From assembly GCA_946558465.1 (NCBI GenBank), contig CAMNTM010000016.1, positions 1 through 64,000 of the forward strand: a stretch of 64,000 nt of DNA, given 5' to 3'. Shown in pieces: positions 35,730 to 44,098 of this stretch. The stretch is from an uncultured Lachnospiraceae bacterium (GTDB lineage Bacteria > Bacillota > Clostridia > Lachnospirales > Lachnospiraceae). The translations under genes and the position numbers were made by a program. Under the pieces are notes generated by a model. That model did no database searches. It was given only the letters and a program-made list of their open reading frames with translations, and was not told the origin of the DNA. Numbering within the stretch: position 1 is the stretch's first letter; each line of letters begins with the position of its first letter.

Positions 35730-37680
35730 CTGTTTTACCTCCTGCGGCTTTATCCTTGTTTTTTCCGGAAGAGTCTATCCGGTTTTCTTCAGAGCAAATC
35801 GCATGTGCCGGGCACAGCTGGCTGCAGAGAGTACATCCGGTGCAAAGAGTGCTGTCAATAGTGACCTTGTCTTTTTGTACTGTAAGAGCCGGACATCCAA
35901 GCTCCCGGATACATTTTCTGCAGTCGATACAGATTTCCGGGTCCACAATCATGCTTTTATCTGGTTTGGAAACAGCAATACAGGGGGACTTAAACAGGAT
36001 TGCTTTTACACCCGGCAGGGCGGCTGTACGCTTTACGCATGAAACTGCTGCCTCAAGATCCAGAGGGTCGGCCGTCTCGACTGCTGTGACGCCGATCCCC
36101 CGCAGTACGGCTTCGATGTGGACCTTCTCAACAATATTGCCCATCATTGTATGTCCTGTGCCCGGATGAGGCTGGTGTCCGGTCATGGCAGTAGTAGAGT
36201 TATCCAGTACGACTAAAGTCATATCTGCCTGATTGTAGACTGCATTTATCACGCCGGTAAGAGCAGAGGCAAAAAATGTGGAATCCCCGACAAAGGCAAA
36301 GCAGGAGGTATCAGGCTCGATCCGTCCTACACCCTGGGCTATGCCCAGGCCTGCACCCATGCACAGACAGGTATCTACCATGTTAAGCGGCATAGCATTT
36401 CCCAGAGTATAGCAGCCGATATCTCCGCAGAAAATCGTTTTTTTGTTTTTCATAGCAGTTTTTACCGCATAGAAGGAGGCTCTGTGCGGACAGCCGGCAC
36501 ATAAGACCGGAGGACGTACGGGGAGCTTTGGCGGCAGAACAGGGTATGCAGAAAGAGCATCTGCCGGGGTGTCCGGAGCCCATGTCAGATTTGGAGTGTT
36601 TTCTGCCTGGGACTCTTTCATGTTGGCATAACTGACATCTGTACCTAAGAATTTCAGAATATCCGTCGTCACGCTGTCGCGAGAGCTTTCACCTGCATTT
36701 TGTACATGATGGCTGAGCTTCCCGAAGATTTTCACAGAAAGATGATGTTTTCCGCATATGTAAGTAAGTGCCTGTTCAAGGACAGGGTCAAGTTCCTCCA
36801 AGCAAAGCACCTCGTCAAGGCCTTCAAGAAATTCAAGAGCCAGCTTTTCCGGGAAGGGAAAAGGAGTTGACACCTTGAAAAGTCGTATCATGCCGATGTC
36901 CTTTAGTGTTTCCATCGCATAAGTAAAGCTGATTCCTCCGGAGATGATCCCCTTTTTTATCTGCTCATTGTTCTTATCTGCAGGGTAGATTCGGTTACGT
37001 GAATAGGAAGAAAAATCATCAGAGAGTCTTTCATTCCGCTCCTCAATTTTTATATGATTCTGATAGGAAAGCCGTGGAAAGATAACCCAGCGCCCGGAAT
37101 CTTTTACAAAGCCCTCCGGTCTGTGGCAAAGATATTCATAGGGTTCCTTAACAGAAACAGAAGCGTAGCTGTGGCAGACTCTTGTAGTGGGCCGAAGGAA
37201 AACAGGGGTAGCATATTTTTCAGAATATTCAAATGCTTCCTGTATCATCTCATAGGCTTCCTGTGCAGAGGAGGGATCAAAGCAGGGCACTTTGGAAAAT
37301 GCTGCGAAATGTCTTGTGTCCTGCTCTGTCTGTGAGGATACCGGGCCGGGGTCATCTGCCACAAGGATAACCATACCGCCCTTGACGCCGATGTATTCCA
37401 GACTCATTAACGGGTCGGAAGCTACATTGAGTCCTACCTGTTTCATTGTTACCATACTGCGTGCCCCTGAATATGCGGCGCCTGCAGCAACCTCCATGGC
37501 TGTTTTCTCATTGACGGACCATTCTACGTAGAGCTCCTCTAGTCCCTCTGACCGGAGCTTTGCAGCAGTTTCCAGAACCTCTGTGGAAGGAGTTCCCGGA
37601 TAACCGGATACAAGATTTACTCCGGCGGCAGCGGCACCTAAGGCAATGGCCTCGTTGCCCATTAAAAATTCTTTATGCAC
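35722..37680 (-). CDS. iorA: Indolepyruvate:ferredoxin oxidoreductase, alpha subunit
   Basis: The thiamine diphosphate and iron-sulfur subunit, 652 aa. Pyruvate-binding domain at the N-terminus (GNEAIALGAAAAGVNLVSGY, GTPSTEVLE). TPP-binding domain from about residue 418 (GDIGCYTLG, then FVGDSTFFASALTGVINA). A C-terminal 2[4Fe-4S] ferredoxin domain has CIDCRKC near 581 and CTGCTLCSQLC near 613. The start is a GTG at 37680 with GAGGTG upstream; the next Met is residue 7 and is also possible. Expected to act on aryl pyruvates from aromatic amino-acid transamination, giving energy (reduced ferredoxin, acyl-CoA) under anaerobic conditions. The promoter lies against a perfect palindrome. Confidence 0.96.
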   Translation of the reverse strand: MHKEFLMGNEAIALGAAAAGVNLVSGYPGTPSTEVLETAAKLRSEGLEELYVEWSVNEKTAMEVAAGAAYSGARSMVTMKQVGLNVASDPLMSLEYIGVKGGMVILVADDPGPVSSQTEQDTRHFAAFSKVPCFDPSSAQEAYEMIQEAFEYSEKYATPVFLRPTTRVCHSYASVSVKEPYEYLCHRPEGFVKDSGRWVIFPRLSYQNHIKIEERNERLSDDFSSYSRNRIYPADKNNEQIKKGIISGGISFTYAMETLKDIGMIRLFKVSTPFPFPEKLALEFLEGLDEVLCLEELDPVLEQALTYICGKHHLSVKIFGKLSHHVQNAGESSRDSVTTDILKFLGTDVSYANMKESQAENTPNLTWAPDTPADALSAYPVLPPKLPVRPPVLCAGCPHRASFYAVKTAMKNKKTIFCGDIGCYTLGNAMPLNMVDTCLCMGAGLGIAQGVGRIEPDTSCFAFVGDSTFFASALTGVINAVYNQADMTLVVLDNSTTAMTGHQPHPGTGHTMMGNIVEKVHIEAVLRGIGVTAVETADPLDLEAAVSCVKRTAALPGVKAILFKSPCIAVSKPDKSMIVDPEICIDCRKCIRELGCPALTVQKDKVTIDSTLCTGCTLCSQLCPAHAICSEENRIDSSGKNKDKAAGGKTDE

Positions 37681-37700
37681 AAATCACACCTCATTTACTT

Positions 37701-37729
37701 ATAATATTGCTGTCTGACAGACAGCAGTA
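37701..37729 (-). promoter_or_regulatory. Probable iorA promoter with a 19-bp palindromic operator
   Basis: The palindrome TGCTGTCTGACAGACAGCA (37708-37726) is perfect around its central base. On the minus strand it fills the spacer between a -10 TATTAT (37706-37701) and a weak -35 TACTGC (37729-37724). It sits 28 bp before the iorA start, well placed for a dimeric regulator acting as repressor or activator. Confidence 0.6.
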
Positions 37730-37782
37730 CAGTTTTATTCTCAAAGTATAGCATTTTCAGGGAAAGAAATCCAGTTTCATAA

Positions 37783-37811
37783 TTGTTATTTTATAAATCT
37801 TATGGTAGAAT
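37783..37811 (+). promoter_or_regulatory. pyrE promoter
   Basis: TTGTTA (37783-37788), 17-bp spacer, TAGAAT (37806-37811). A leader of about 100 nt precedes the pyrE start. Confidence 0.6.
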
Positions 37812-37917
37812 GAGAACGTATTTGAAGGACTTTATACATAGAAGAACGTACACTGCCAGAGTCGTTTTCGAAGTCGGGCGGCAGGGCGGAAGACAGGGAA
37901 AAGAAGGAGAGGCAGAG

Positions 37918-38595
37918 ATGGAACAGTACAAGCAGGAATTTATAGAATTTATGGTAGAAAGTAACGTGCTGAAATTCGGAGAGTTTACGTTGAAAAGCGG
38001 AAGGAAATCTCCTTTTTTTATGAATGCGGGAGCCTATGTCACAGGTTCACAGCTTCGCAGGCTTGGAGAATATTATGCAAGGGCGGTTTATGAGCATTAT
38101 GGACTCGATTTTGATGTGTTGTTTGGGCCGGCCTATAAAGGGATTCCGCTGAGCGTGGCAGCAGCAATGGCTGTCAGTGAGCTGTATGGAAAGGATATCA
38201 GATACTGTTCAAACCGTAAGGAGGTAAAGGACCACGGAGACACGGGGATCCTTCTAGGCAGCAAGCTAAAGGATGGGGACAGGGTTGTCATCATTGAGGA
38301 TGTAACTACCTCTGGAAAATCGATCGAAGAGACATTTCCGATTATTAAGGCTCAGGCGGACGTGGAGGTAAAGGGATTGATAGTGTCCCTTAACCGTATG
38401 GAAATCGGGAAGAGCGGTAAAAAATGCGCATTGGAAGAGATAGAGGAGCTGTACGGCTTTCCGGCAAATGCAATCGTCACAATGGAAGAGGTTGTGGAAT
38501 ACCTGTACGGCAGAGAATACGAGGGAAAAGTTGTTATTGATGATACATTAAAAGCGGCGATTGATGCATACTATGAAGAATACGGTGTGAAATAG
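37918..38595 (+). CDS. pyrE: Orotate phosphoribosyltransferase
   Basis: Joins orotate and PRPP to OMP. 225 aa from the ATG at 37918, which follows AAGGAGA at 8-nt spacing; a longer frame back to 37783 starts inside the promoter and is rejected. PRPP-binding motif VVIIEDVTTSGKSIEE near residue 120, substrate loop LKSGRKSPFFMNAG near 25 and flexible catalytic loop YCSNRKEVKDHGDTG near 100. It is separated from pyrCFKD by the leftward ior operon and has its own promoter. Confidence 0.96.
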   Translation: MEQYKQEFIEFMVESNVLKFGEFTLKSGRKSPFFMNAGAYVTGSQLRRLGEYYARAVYEHYGLDFDVLFGPAYKGIPLSVAAAMAVSELYGKDIRYCSNRKEVKDHGDTGILLGSKLKDGDRVVIIEDVTTSGKSIEETFPIIKAQADVEVKGLIVSLNRMEIGKSGKKCALEEIEELYGFPANAIVTMEEVVEYLYGREYEGKVVIDDTLKAAIDAYYEEYGVK

Positions 38596-38611
38596 CAGGA
38601 GGGAGACTGAC

Positions 38612-38764
38612 ATGAATGAGAAAGTGTATAAGACAATGACCTTTGCCGGAGCGGCCGGGATAGCAGTAGGAATTGTTGTTGTGGTGACGGGGACAGCAGC
38701 CGGAATTATTGCAATTGTAAGTGGAGCAAGACTGTTAAAGGACAAGAAAGGACTTACTTTTTAA
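38612..38764 (+). CDS. 50-aa hydrophobic membrane peptide
   Basis: A short gene with a strong AGGAGGGA ribosome binding site, 7 nt before ATG 38612 and 16 bp after the pyrE stop. The product is 50 aa: charged start MNEKVYKTM, a hydrophobic Gly/Ala/Val/Ile region (about residues 10-38, with AGIAVGIVVVVTGTAAG), and a basic end LLKDKKGLTF. The hydrophobic stretch is long enough for one long or two short membrane helices. I recognise no family. It is probably co-transcribed with pyrE and VanZ. Confidence 0.7.
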   Translation: MNEKVYKTMTFAGAAGIAVGIVVVVTGTAAGIIAIVSGARLLKDKKGLTF

Positions 38765-38793
38765 AGTAGTCCGATGAAAGGGATGCTGTATTT

Positions 38794-39285
38794 TTGAATT
38801 CTAGACGTAGAAAGAGAATCCGTATACTTGGGAAGGTATGTTTTGTCCTGTATATCGGATTCATCATATATTTTCTGATATTTTCCGACTGGTACGGCCG
38901 GACGACGGAAGGAATGGATGAATACCATTATAATCTTGTTTTATTTAAAGAAATCAAGCGGTTTTGGGAGTACCGGCATCAGGTAGGACTGTTTGCGATG
39001 TTTACTAATCTTTTTGGAAATGTACTGATTTTTCTTCCGTTTGGTTTTTTTATGCCTATGGCGAGCAGATACCGAAGCTTTTTTTCTACTTTGTTCTGGA
39101 GCTTTGGACTAAGCTTGGGAGTGGAGACCTTTCAGCTTATATCCAGGGTGGGATGCTTTGATGTAGATGATCTTCTTTTGAATACATTGGGCGGAGTGGC
39201 AGGATATATTGTATTTATGATGTGTACGTTGTTGAGGAGAAGATATGTTAATAAAAGGAAAAAAAACAAGAACAGAAGATACTAG
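38794..39285 (+). CDS. VanZ-family membrane protein
   Basis: A 163-aa protein with a basic N-terminus and about four membrane segments. It has the VanZ hallmarks NLFGNVLIFLPFGFFMP (about residues 73-89), SLGVETFQLISRVGCFDVDDLLLNTLGG (about 113-140) and a Lys/Arg-rich tail. VanZ-like proteins are linked to low-level teicoplanin resistance or remodelling of surface components, but most are uncharacterised. The start is TTG at 38794 with AAAGGGA upstream. It overlaps the next gene by 41 bp, suggesting coupled translation. Confidence 0.88.
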   Translation: MNSRRRKRIRILGKVCFVLYIGFIIYFLIFSDWYGRTTEGMDEYHYNLVLFKEIKRFWEYRHQVGLFAMFTNLFGNVLIFLPFGFFMPMASRYRSFFSTLFWSFGLSLGVETFQLISRVGCFDVDDLLLNTLGGVAGYIVFMMCTLLRRRYVNKRKKNKNRRY

Positions 39286-39643
39286 GGCTCAGATGCAGGC
39301 CAAAGAGCGGGAGAAACGCCGCAGAAAGATGCTGCGGACAAAGTACGGACAGACACCCCGGAAGCATGCAAAGAGGGGAATGCAGTCGTTCGCGCTGGCG
39401 GTTATTGTTTTGTTTCTTCTTTTTCTTATGCTTGCATCTTCTTTTTTCTCCAGGGGGCAGGTCAGTACCATGCTGGGAGCTTTAGGACTTGCAGCGGCAG
39501 CAATTGCGGGAATGGGAGTGTACTTGGGCATAAAGGGGTTTAAAGAGCGGGATAAGAATTACATAACATGCAGGCTGGGGATTATCTGTAATGTGATAGT
39601 TCTGCTGGGCATGACGGCAATATTTATCAGGGGGCTTATCTAA
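39245..39643 (+). CDS. Small membrane protein, DUF6142-like
   Basis: A 132-aa protein. The first 45 residues are strongly basic (KGKKTRTEDTRAQMQAKERE onward), then three hydrophobic segments (about 48-68, 75-95, 108-130). The layout resembles DUF6142 proteins that are common next to the M29 aminopeptidase gene in Lachnospiraceae. GAGGAGAAG precedes ATG 39245, inside the VanZ frame. The function is unknown. It ends 2 bp before the aminopeptidase start, so the two are probably produced together. Confidence 0.7.
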   Translation: MLIKGKKTRTEDTRAQMQAKEREKRRRKMLRTKYGQTPRKHAKRGMQSFALAVIVLFLLFLMLASSFFSRGQVSTMLGALGLAAAAIAGMGVYLGIKGFKERDKNYITCRLGIICNVIVLLGMTAIFIRGLI

Positions 39644-39645
39644 AT

Positions 39646-41694
39646 ATGGTAGAAGAACGATATGAATTAGCGGTACAGAGAATAGGTGAGATAAAAGACG
39701 AAAAAACGGTGTCAGAGTGTTTCCGGGATTATTTTGTGCAGATATCAAAGTTTATTATGATGATTGCAGAGTTTAAATCCTGTGTAGAGTCTGGAGTTTA
39801 CAGGGAGCTTTCTCTTGAAGAGCTGGAAAAGTGGAATCAGAGGCTTTATGAGGACATTCTGCCGGGACATTATGAAGAAAGCTATGCAAATCCTTCCTAT
39901 GCATTGAAAAGGCTGGGGGAGGAATACGGGCAGATGCTGAGCTTTCTGTATGCAGAGATTCGGGGAGCAATTGTTTATGCCGTCGAGCAGAGGATAGAAT
40001 ATCTGGATATTTTGTTTGAGCTTTTTATACAGATTTATAATGAGTTTGAGGCAGAGGAGCTGCCTGGCCCTGCCGGTATTAAGGATATAATTTACTGGTA
40101 TGCCAGCGACTACTGTGATGTGTTTGCAGCAGATCGTATTAGGGAACAGATTGATCCGGGAGAAAGCTTTGCAGCGGATATTATTCGGGAATGTGATTTG
40201 ACAGATATCCGATATCTGTATTTTTTTGGAGAGTATATTAGTGAAAATGAAAGAGGGAGTGCACTTTATTTAAAAGAGCTTTCGGAAGAGGTAATCCAGA
40301 GGATGGCTGATGTATATACAGAGGGCTATCGGATGGGATTTATCAATACGGGAAAGGACTTATCAAAAAAATCCGTAGTAAATATTCGATATGTACTGGG
40401 ATTCGAGCGTGTGATTCAAAAGGCAGCCGGGAATTTCAAAAAGCTTGGACTTGAGCCGGTTATTTATCGTTCTTCAGTCAGTGCAGTTACGAAGCGTCAG
40501 CATTTAAAGCTTGGGTATTACGGGGCGTCTGCGAATAAACAGTACGAATATGACCATAAAGACGATCAGGCGCTTTTTTTTGATAAACAGTTTGTCGAGC
40601 GCAGGCTTGAGGTAATGGAGACTGTCTATGAGCAGTACAAGGAGCTTGCAGCAGGTTTTGCAGGACCGGCATGTATGGAGGTGTTTGGCGAGGAGCCTTT
40701 TGTACCGGTAAGGAAAAAAGAAGCAATACGCCTTACCAAGAAGCAGGAGGAACTGTCCCTTCAATATAATAACAGAGCCGGACAGTTGACAAACAAATAT
40801 ATAAAGGGTGAGGAAAGGAGCTTTACAATTGTTGCATATCCGGTTCCGGAGATTGGTGAGAAGTATGAAGAAATTTTCCGGGAAATTATAAAAATTAATA
40901 CTTTAGATGCAAAGCTCTATGAAAGGGTGCAGCAGACTCTGATTGATGCATTAGACAAAGGAAGCTATGTCCGAATCCGCGGCAGAAACGGAAATAAGAC
41001 GGACCTTACAGTACAGCTTTTTAGACTTGCAGATTCTTGTAAGGAAACGATTTTTGAGAATTGTACCGCAGATGTAAATATTCCGGTCGGGGAAATATTT
41101 ACGTCACCGGTGCTTGAAGGAACGAATGGAGTGCTCCATGTCAGCCAGGTTTATCTTAATGAACTGCTGTATAAGGACTTGGAGCTAATATTTTCTAATG
41201 GGATGATTACAGATTATAATTGTAGAAATTTTGAAAGGGAGCTGGAGAATAAAGAATATATTTTTGACAATATTCTTCATAAGAATCCGACGCTTCCTTT
41301 AGGAGAGTTTGCTATTGGAACTAACACGACAGCCTATGCGGCGGCAAAGAAATACGGGATTGAGAAAAAGCTTCCGATTCTGATTGCAGAAAAGATGGGA
41401 CCGCATTTTGCTGTGGGAGATACATGCTACAGCTGGAGTGAAGATGTACGGGTATATAATCCAAATGGCAAGGAAATCGTTGCGAAGGATAATTCCAAAT
41501 CTATCCTGCGTAAGGAGGATGTATCGAAGGCATATTTCCAGTGTCATACGGATATTACGATTCCTTATGAAGAGCTTGAGAGTATTACGGCAGTGACAGA
41601 AAGCGGTGAAGAAATTTATCTTCTGCGGGATGGCAGATTTGTACTTGAGGGAACAGAGATTTTGAATGAGCCATTGAAAAATATGGAGAGATAG
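39646..41694 (+). CDS. M29-family aminopeptidase with a long N-terminal extension
   Basis: 682 aa. The C-terminal third matches M29 (aminopeptidase T/PepS) metallopeptidases. The five metal ligands are recognisable: Glu483 (NIPVGEIFTSP), Glu554 (LPLGEFAIGTN), His587 (EKMGPHFAVGD), His634 and Asp636 (FQCHTDITI). Their spacing fits the family, but the first ligand lies some 230 residues later than in ordinary M29 enzymes. The N-terminal 250-300 residues are therefore an extra domain, acidic and helical in look, with no motif I know. No signal peptide, so a cytosolic peptidase. The purine genes follow 50 bp later. Confidence 0.82.
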   Translation: MVEERYELAVQRIGEIKDEKTVSECFRDYFVQISKFIMMIAEFKSCVESGVYRELSLEELEKWNQRLYEDILPGHYEESYANPSYALKRLGEEYGQMLSFLYAEIRGAIVYAVEQRIEYLDILFELFIQIYNEFEAEELPGPAGIKDIIYWYASDYCDVFAADRIREQIDPGESFAADIIRECDLTDIRYLYFFGEYISENERGSALYLKELSEEVIQRMADVYTEGYRMGFINTGKDLSKKSVVNIRYVLGFERVIQKAAGNFKKLGLEPVIYRSSVSAVTKRQHLKLGYYGASANKQYEYDHKDDQALFFDKQFVERRLEVMETVYEQYKELAAGFAGPACMEVFGEEPFVPVRKKEAIRLTKKQEELSLQYNNRAGQLTNKYIKGEERSFTIVAYPVPEIGEKYEEIFREIIKINTLDAKLYERVQQTLIDALDKGSYVRIRGRNGNKTDLTVQLFRLADSCKETIFENCTADVNIPVGEIFTSPVLEGTNGVLHVSQVYLNELLYKDLELIFSNGMITDYNCRNFERELENKEYIFDNILHKNPTLPLGEFAIGTNTTAYAAAKKYGIEKKLPILIAEKMGPHFAVGDTCYSWSEDVRVYNPNGKEIVAKDNSKSILRKEDVSKAYFQCHTDITIPYEELESITAVTESGEEIYLLRDGRFVLEGTEILNEPLKNMER

Positions 41695-41744
41695 GATATG
41701 CTGTTTGAAAGACATGAGATAAAAATGAAGGAGGCAGATAAGAG

Positions 41745-42257
41745 ATGAAGGTAGGAATTGTAATGGGCAGCGACTCAGACCTTAAGGTTATGAGTAAGGC
41801 GGCGGCTATGCTTGAGAAGCTTGGAATTGATTATGAGATGACAATTATCTCCGCGCACCGTGAACCGGATGTATTTTTTGAGTGGGCAAAGGCAGCAGAA
41901 GGAAAAGGAATTAAGGTAATTATCGCAGGAGCCGGAATGGCAGCGCACCTTCCGGGGATGTGCGCGGCATTATTCCCTATGCCGGTCATCGGAGTGCCGA
42001 TGTCAGGAAAGAATCTTGCCGGAGAGGATGCATTATTCTCGATTGTGCAGATGCCGCCGGGAATTCCGGTTGCGACAGTTGCCATTGACGGCGGTATGAA
42101 TGCAGCGATTCTGGCAGCGAAGATTCTTGCCGTATCTGATGAAGCTCTGCTTGGCAGATTAAAAGCATATACGACTGAGATGAAAGAGACCGTGCAGGCA
42201 AAGGCAGCGAAGCTTGACGAGATTGGATATGAGGCTTATCTGAATCAGAAAGCATAG
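41745..42257 (+). CDS. purE: N5-carboxyaminoimidazole ribonucleotide mutase
   Basis: Purine biosynthesis enzyme rearranging N5-CAIR to CAIR. 170 aa. The class I PurE signature is MGSDSDLKVMSKAA at the start, SAHREPDVFFEWA around residue 40 with the catalytic His, and GAGMAAHLPGM. It opens a purE-purM-purN-purD run. No purine riboswitch is visible upstream. The 129-bp gap to purM holds no gene. Confidence 0.96.
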   Translation: MKVGIVMGSDSDLKVMSKAAAMLEKLGIDYEMTIISAHREPDVFFEWAKAAEGKGIKVIIAGAGMAAHLPGMCAALFPMPVIGVPMSGKNLAGEDALFSIVQMPPGIPVATVAIDGGMNAAILAAKILAVSDEALLGRLKAYTTEMKETVQAKAAKLDEIGYEAYLNQKA

Positions 42258-42386
42258 AGATAATATAGAGGGATAAAACACAGTATAAAAGCCATAATGT
42301 GAGTGTACGAAGCTGCACATAAAAAGTATCGTGTAAAGATATAGAGGTACAGCGTAAAAAGCAAAGAGTGAAAAGGAGAAGAAAAG

Positions 42387-43412
42387 ATGGATTATAAAAA
42401 TGCAGGAGTGGATATAGAAGCCGGCTATAAGTCAGTAGAACTGATGAAGGAGCATATAAAGCAGACCATGAGGCCGGAGGTGCTTACCAATATCGGAGGA
42501 TTTTCCGGTGCATTTTCTATGGAAGCATTTAAAAATATGGAGAAGCCTACACTGGTATCCGGTACTGACGGTGTCGGAACAAAGCTTAAGCTGGCCTTCC
42601 TTTTGGACAAGCATGATACAATTGGAATTGACTGTGTGGCAATGTGTGTGAATGATATTGCATGTGCAGGCGGGGAGCCGTTATTTTTCCTGGATTATAT
42701 CGCATGCGGAAAGAATGAACCTGAGAAGATAGCGACAATTGTAAGCGGTGTAGCAGAGGGCTGTGTGCAGTCCGGCGCGGCGTTGATTGGCGGCGAGACA
42801 GCGGAGATGCCGGGATTTTATCCGGAGGATGAATATGACCTTGCAGGATTTGCAGTCGGTGTGGTGGATGAAAAGGATTTGATTACGGGAAAAGAGCTGA
42901 AAGCCGGGGATGTGCTGATCGGCATGGCTTCATCAGGTGTACACAGCAATGGTTTCTCCCTGGTGCGCAAGGTGTTTGATATGACAGAGGAAGCTCTGAA
43001 CACTTATTGTGAGGATTTAGGGACAACACTTGGAGAGGCACTTCTTGCTCCGACTAAGATATATGTGAAGGCACTTAAAGGTATTAAGGAAGCGGGAGTG
43101 ACAATAAAGGCATGCAGCCATATTACCGGAGGCGGCTTTTATGAGAATATTCCAAGAATGCTTTGTGACGGGGTGTGTGCCGTTGTGGAGAAGGACAGCT
43201 ATCCGATACCTCCGATTTTTGTAAAGCTTGCGAAGGAAGGAAATATCGAGGAGCACGCAATGTACAATACATATAATATGGGAATCGGCATGATTGTTGC
43301 CGTAGACCCGGCAGATGTACAGAAGACGATGGAGGCTGTGGAGGCAGCTGGTGAGACACCGTATATAGTAGGACGTATTGAAGAAGGAGAAAAGGGAGTT
43401 ACATTATGTTAA
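42387..43412 (+). CDS. purM: Phosphoribosylformylglycinamidine cyclo-ligase (AIR synthetase)
   Basis: ATP-dependent closure of the imidazole ring in purine synthesis. 341 aa. Conserved blocks: [19 protein letters not shown] at the start; [70 protein letters not shown]; and [16 protein letters not shown]. The stop codon overlaps purN by 7 bp. Good AAAGGAGAAG ribosome binding site. Confidence 0.97.
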   Translation: MDYKNAGVDIEAGYKSVELMKEHIKQTMRPEVLTNIGGFSGAFSMEAFKNMEKPTLVSGTDGVGTKLKLAFLLDKHDTIGIDCVAMCVNDIACAGGEPLFFLDYIACGKNEPEKIATIVSGVAEGCVQSGAALIGGETAEMPGFYPEDEYDLAGFAVGVVDEKDLITGKELKAGDVLIGMASSGVHSNGFSLVRKVFDMTEEALNTYCEDLGTTLGEALLAPTKIYVKALKGIKEAGVTIKACSHITGGGFYENIPRMLCDGVCAVVEKDSYPIPPIFVKLAKEGNIEEHAMYNTYNMGIGMIVAVDPADVQKTMEAVEAAGETPYIVGRIEEGEKGVTLC

Positions 43413-44032
43413 ATGTAGTAGTACTGGTATCCGGCGGAGGGACCAATCTTCAGGCGGTCATTGATGCGGTAGAATCAGGAGAGATTACGAATGTAAAGCT
43501 TTCCGGAGTTATCAGCAATAATAAAAATGCATACGCGCTTAAGCGGGCAGAGCTTTCCGGGATTGAAAGCAGATGTGTTTCCCCGAAGGACTTTGCTTCC
43601 AGAGAGGAATTTAATGTGAAATTTTTGGAAGCCGTGGATGAGATGAAGCCGGATTTGATTGTGCTGGCCGGGTTTCTCGTAGTGATTCCTCCTGCCATGA
43701 TAGAAAAATATCGAAACCGCATTATTAATATACATCCGTCTTTGATCCCTGCTTTCTGCGGGACCGGGTATTATGGACTCAAGGTTCACGAGGCGGCTCT
43801 TAAGCGGGGAGTCAAGGTAGTGGGTGCAACGGTGCATTTTGTAGATGAAGGTACAGATACGGGACCGATTATTTTACAGAAGGCAGTGGAAGTATGCAAG
43901 GAGGATACCCCGGAGATACTTCAGAAAAGAGTGATGGAGCAGGCGGAGTGGAAGATTCTGCCCAGAGCCATTCATCTTATTGCGAATGGGAAGGTTACAG
44001 TGGAAGACGGTATCGTGAGTATAGAGGAATAG
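43406..44032 (+). CDS. purN: Phosphoribosylglycinamide formyltransferase (folate-dependent)
   Basis: Transfers a formyl group from 10-formyl-THF to GAR. 208 aa. The catalytic Asn-His-Asp set is visible in [12 protein letters not shown] and [12 protein letters not shown], and the phosphate-binding [16 protein letters not shown] is at the N-terminus. Overlaps purM by 7 bp, so translation is coupled. PurT is not needed if this enzyme is active. Confidence 0.97.
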   Translation: MLNVVVLVSGGGTNLQAVIDAVESGEITNVKLSGVISNNKNAYALKRAELSGIESRCVSPKDFASREEFNVKFLEAVDEMKPDLIVLAGFLVVIPPAMIEKYRNRIINIHPSLIPAFCGTGYYGLKVHEAALKRGVKVVGATVHFVDEGTDTGPIILQKAVEVCKEDTPEILQKRVMEQAEWKILPRAIHLIANGKVTVEDGIVSIEE

Positions 44033-44098
44033 GTCCGTGTAATGGAGAAACAGATAACAATAAATATATAGCAATGATACATAACAGGAGGGTCTAAA

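Noticed and set aside
37783-37917. N-terminal extension of pyrE
   Set aside because: The region contains a promoter (TTGTTA-N17-TAGAAT) and a good ribosome binding site sits before the ATG at 37918; the extra 45 residues are not found in PyrE.
41695-42386. Possible purine riboswitch before purE or purM
   Set aside because: The conserved riboswitch core and terminator arrangement are not present; only short A-rich spacers are seen.
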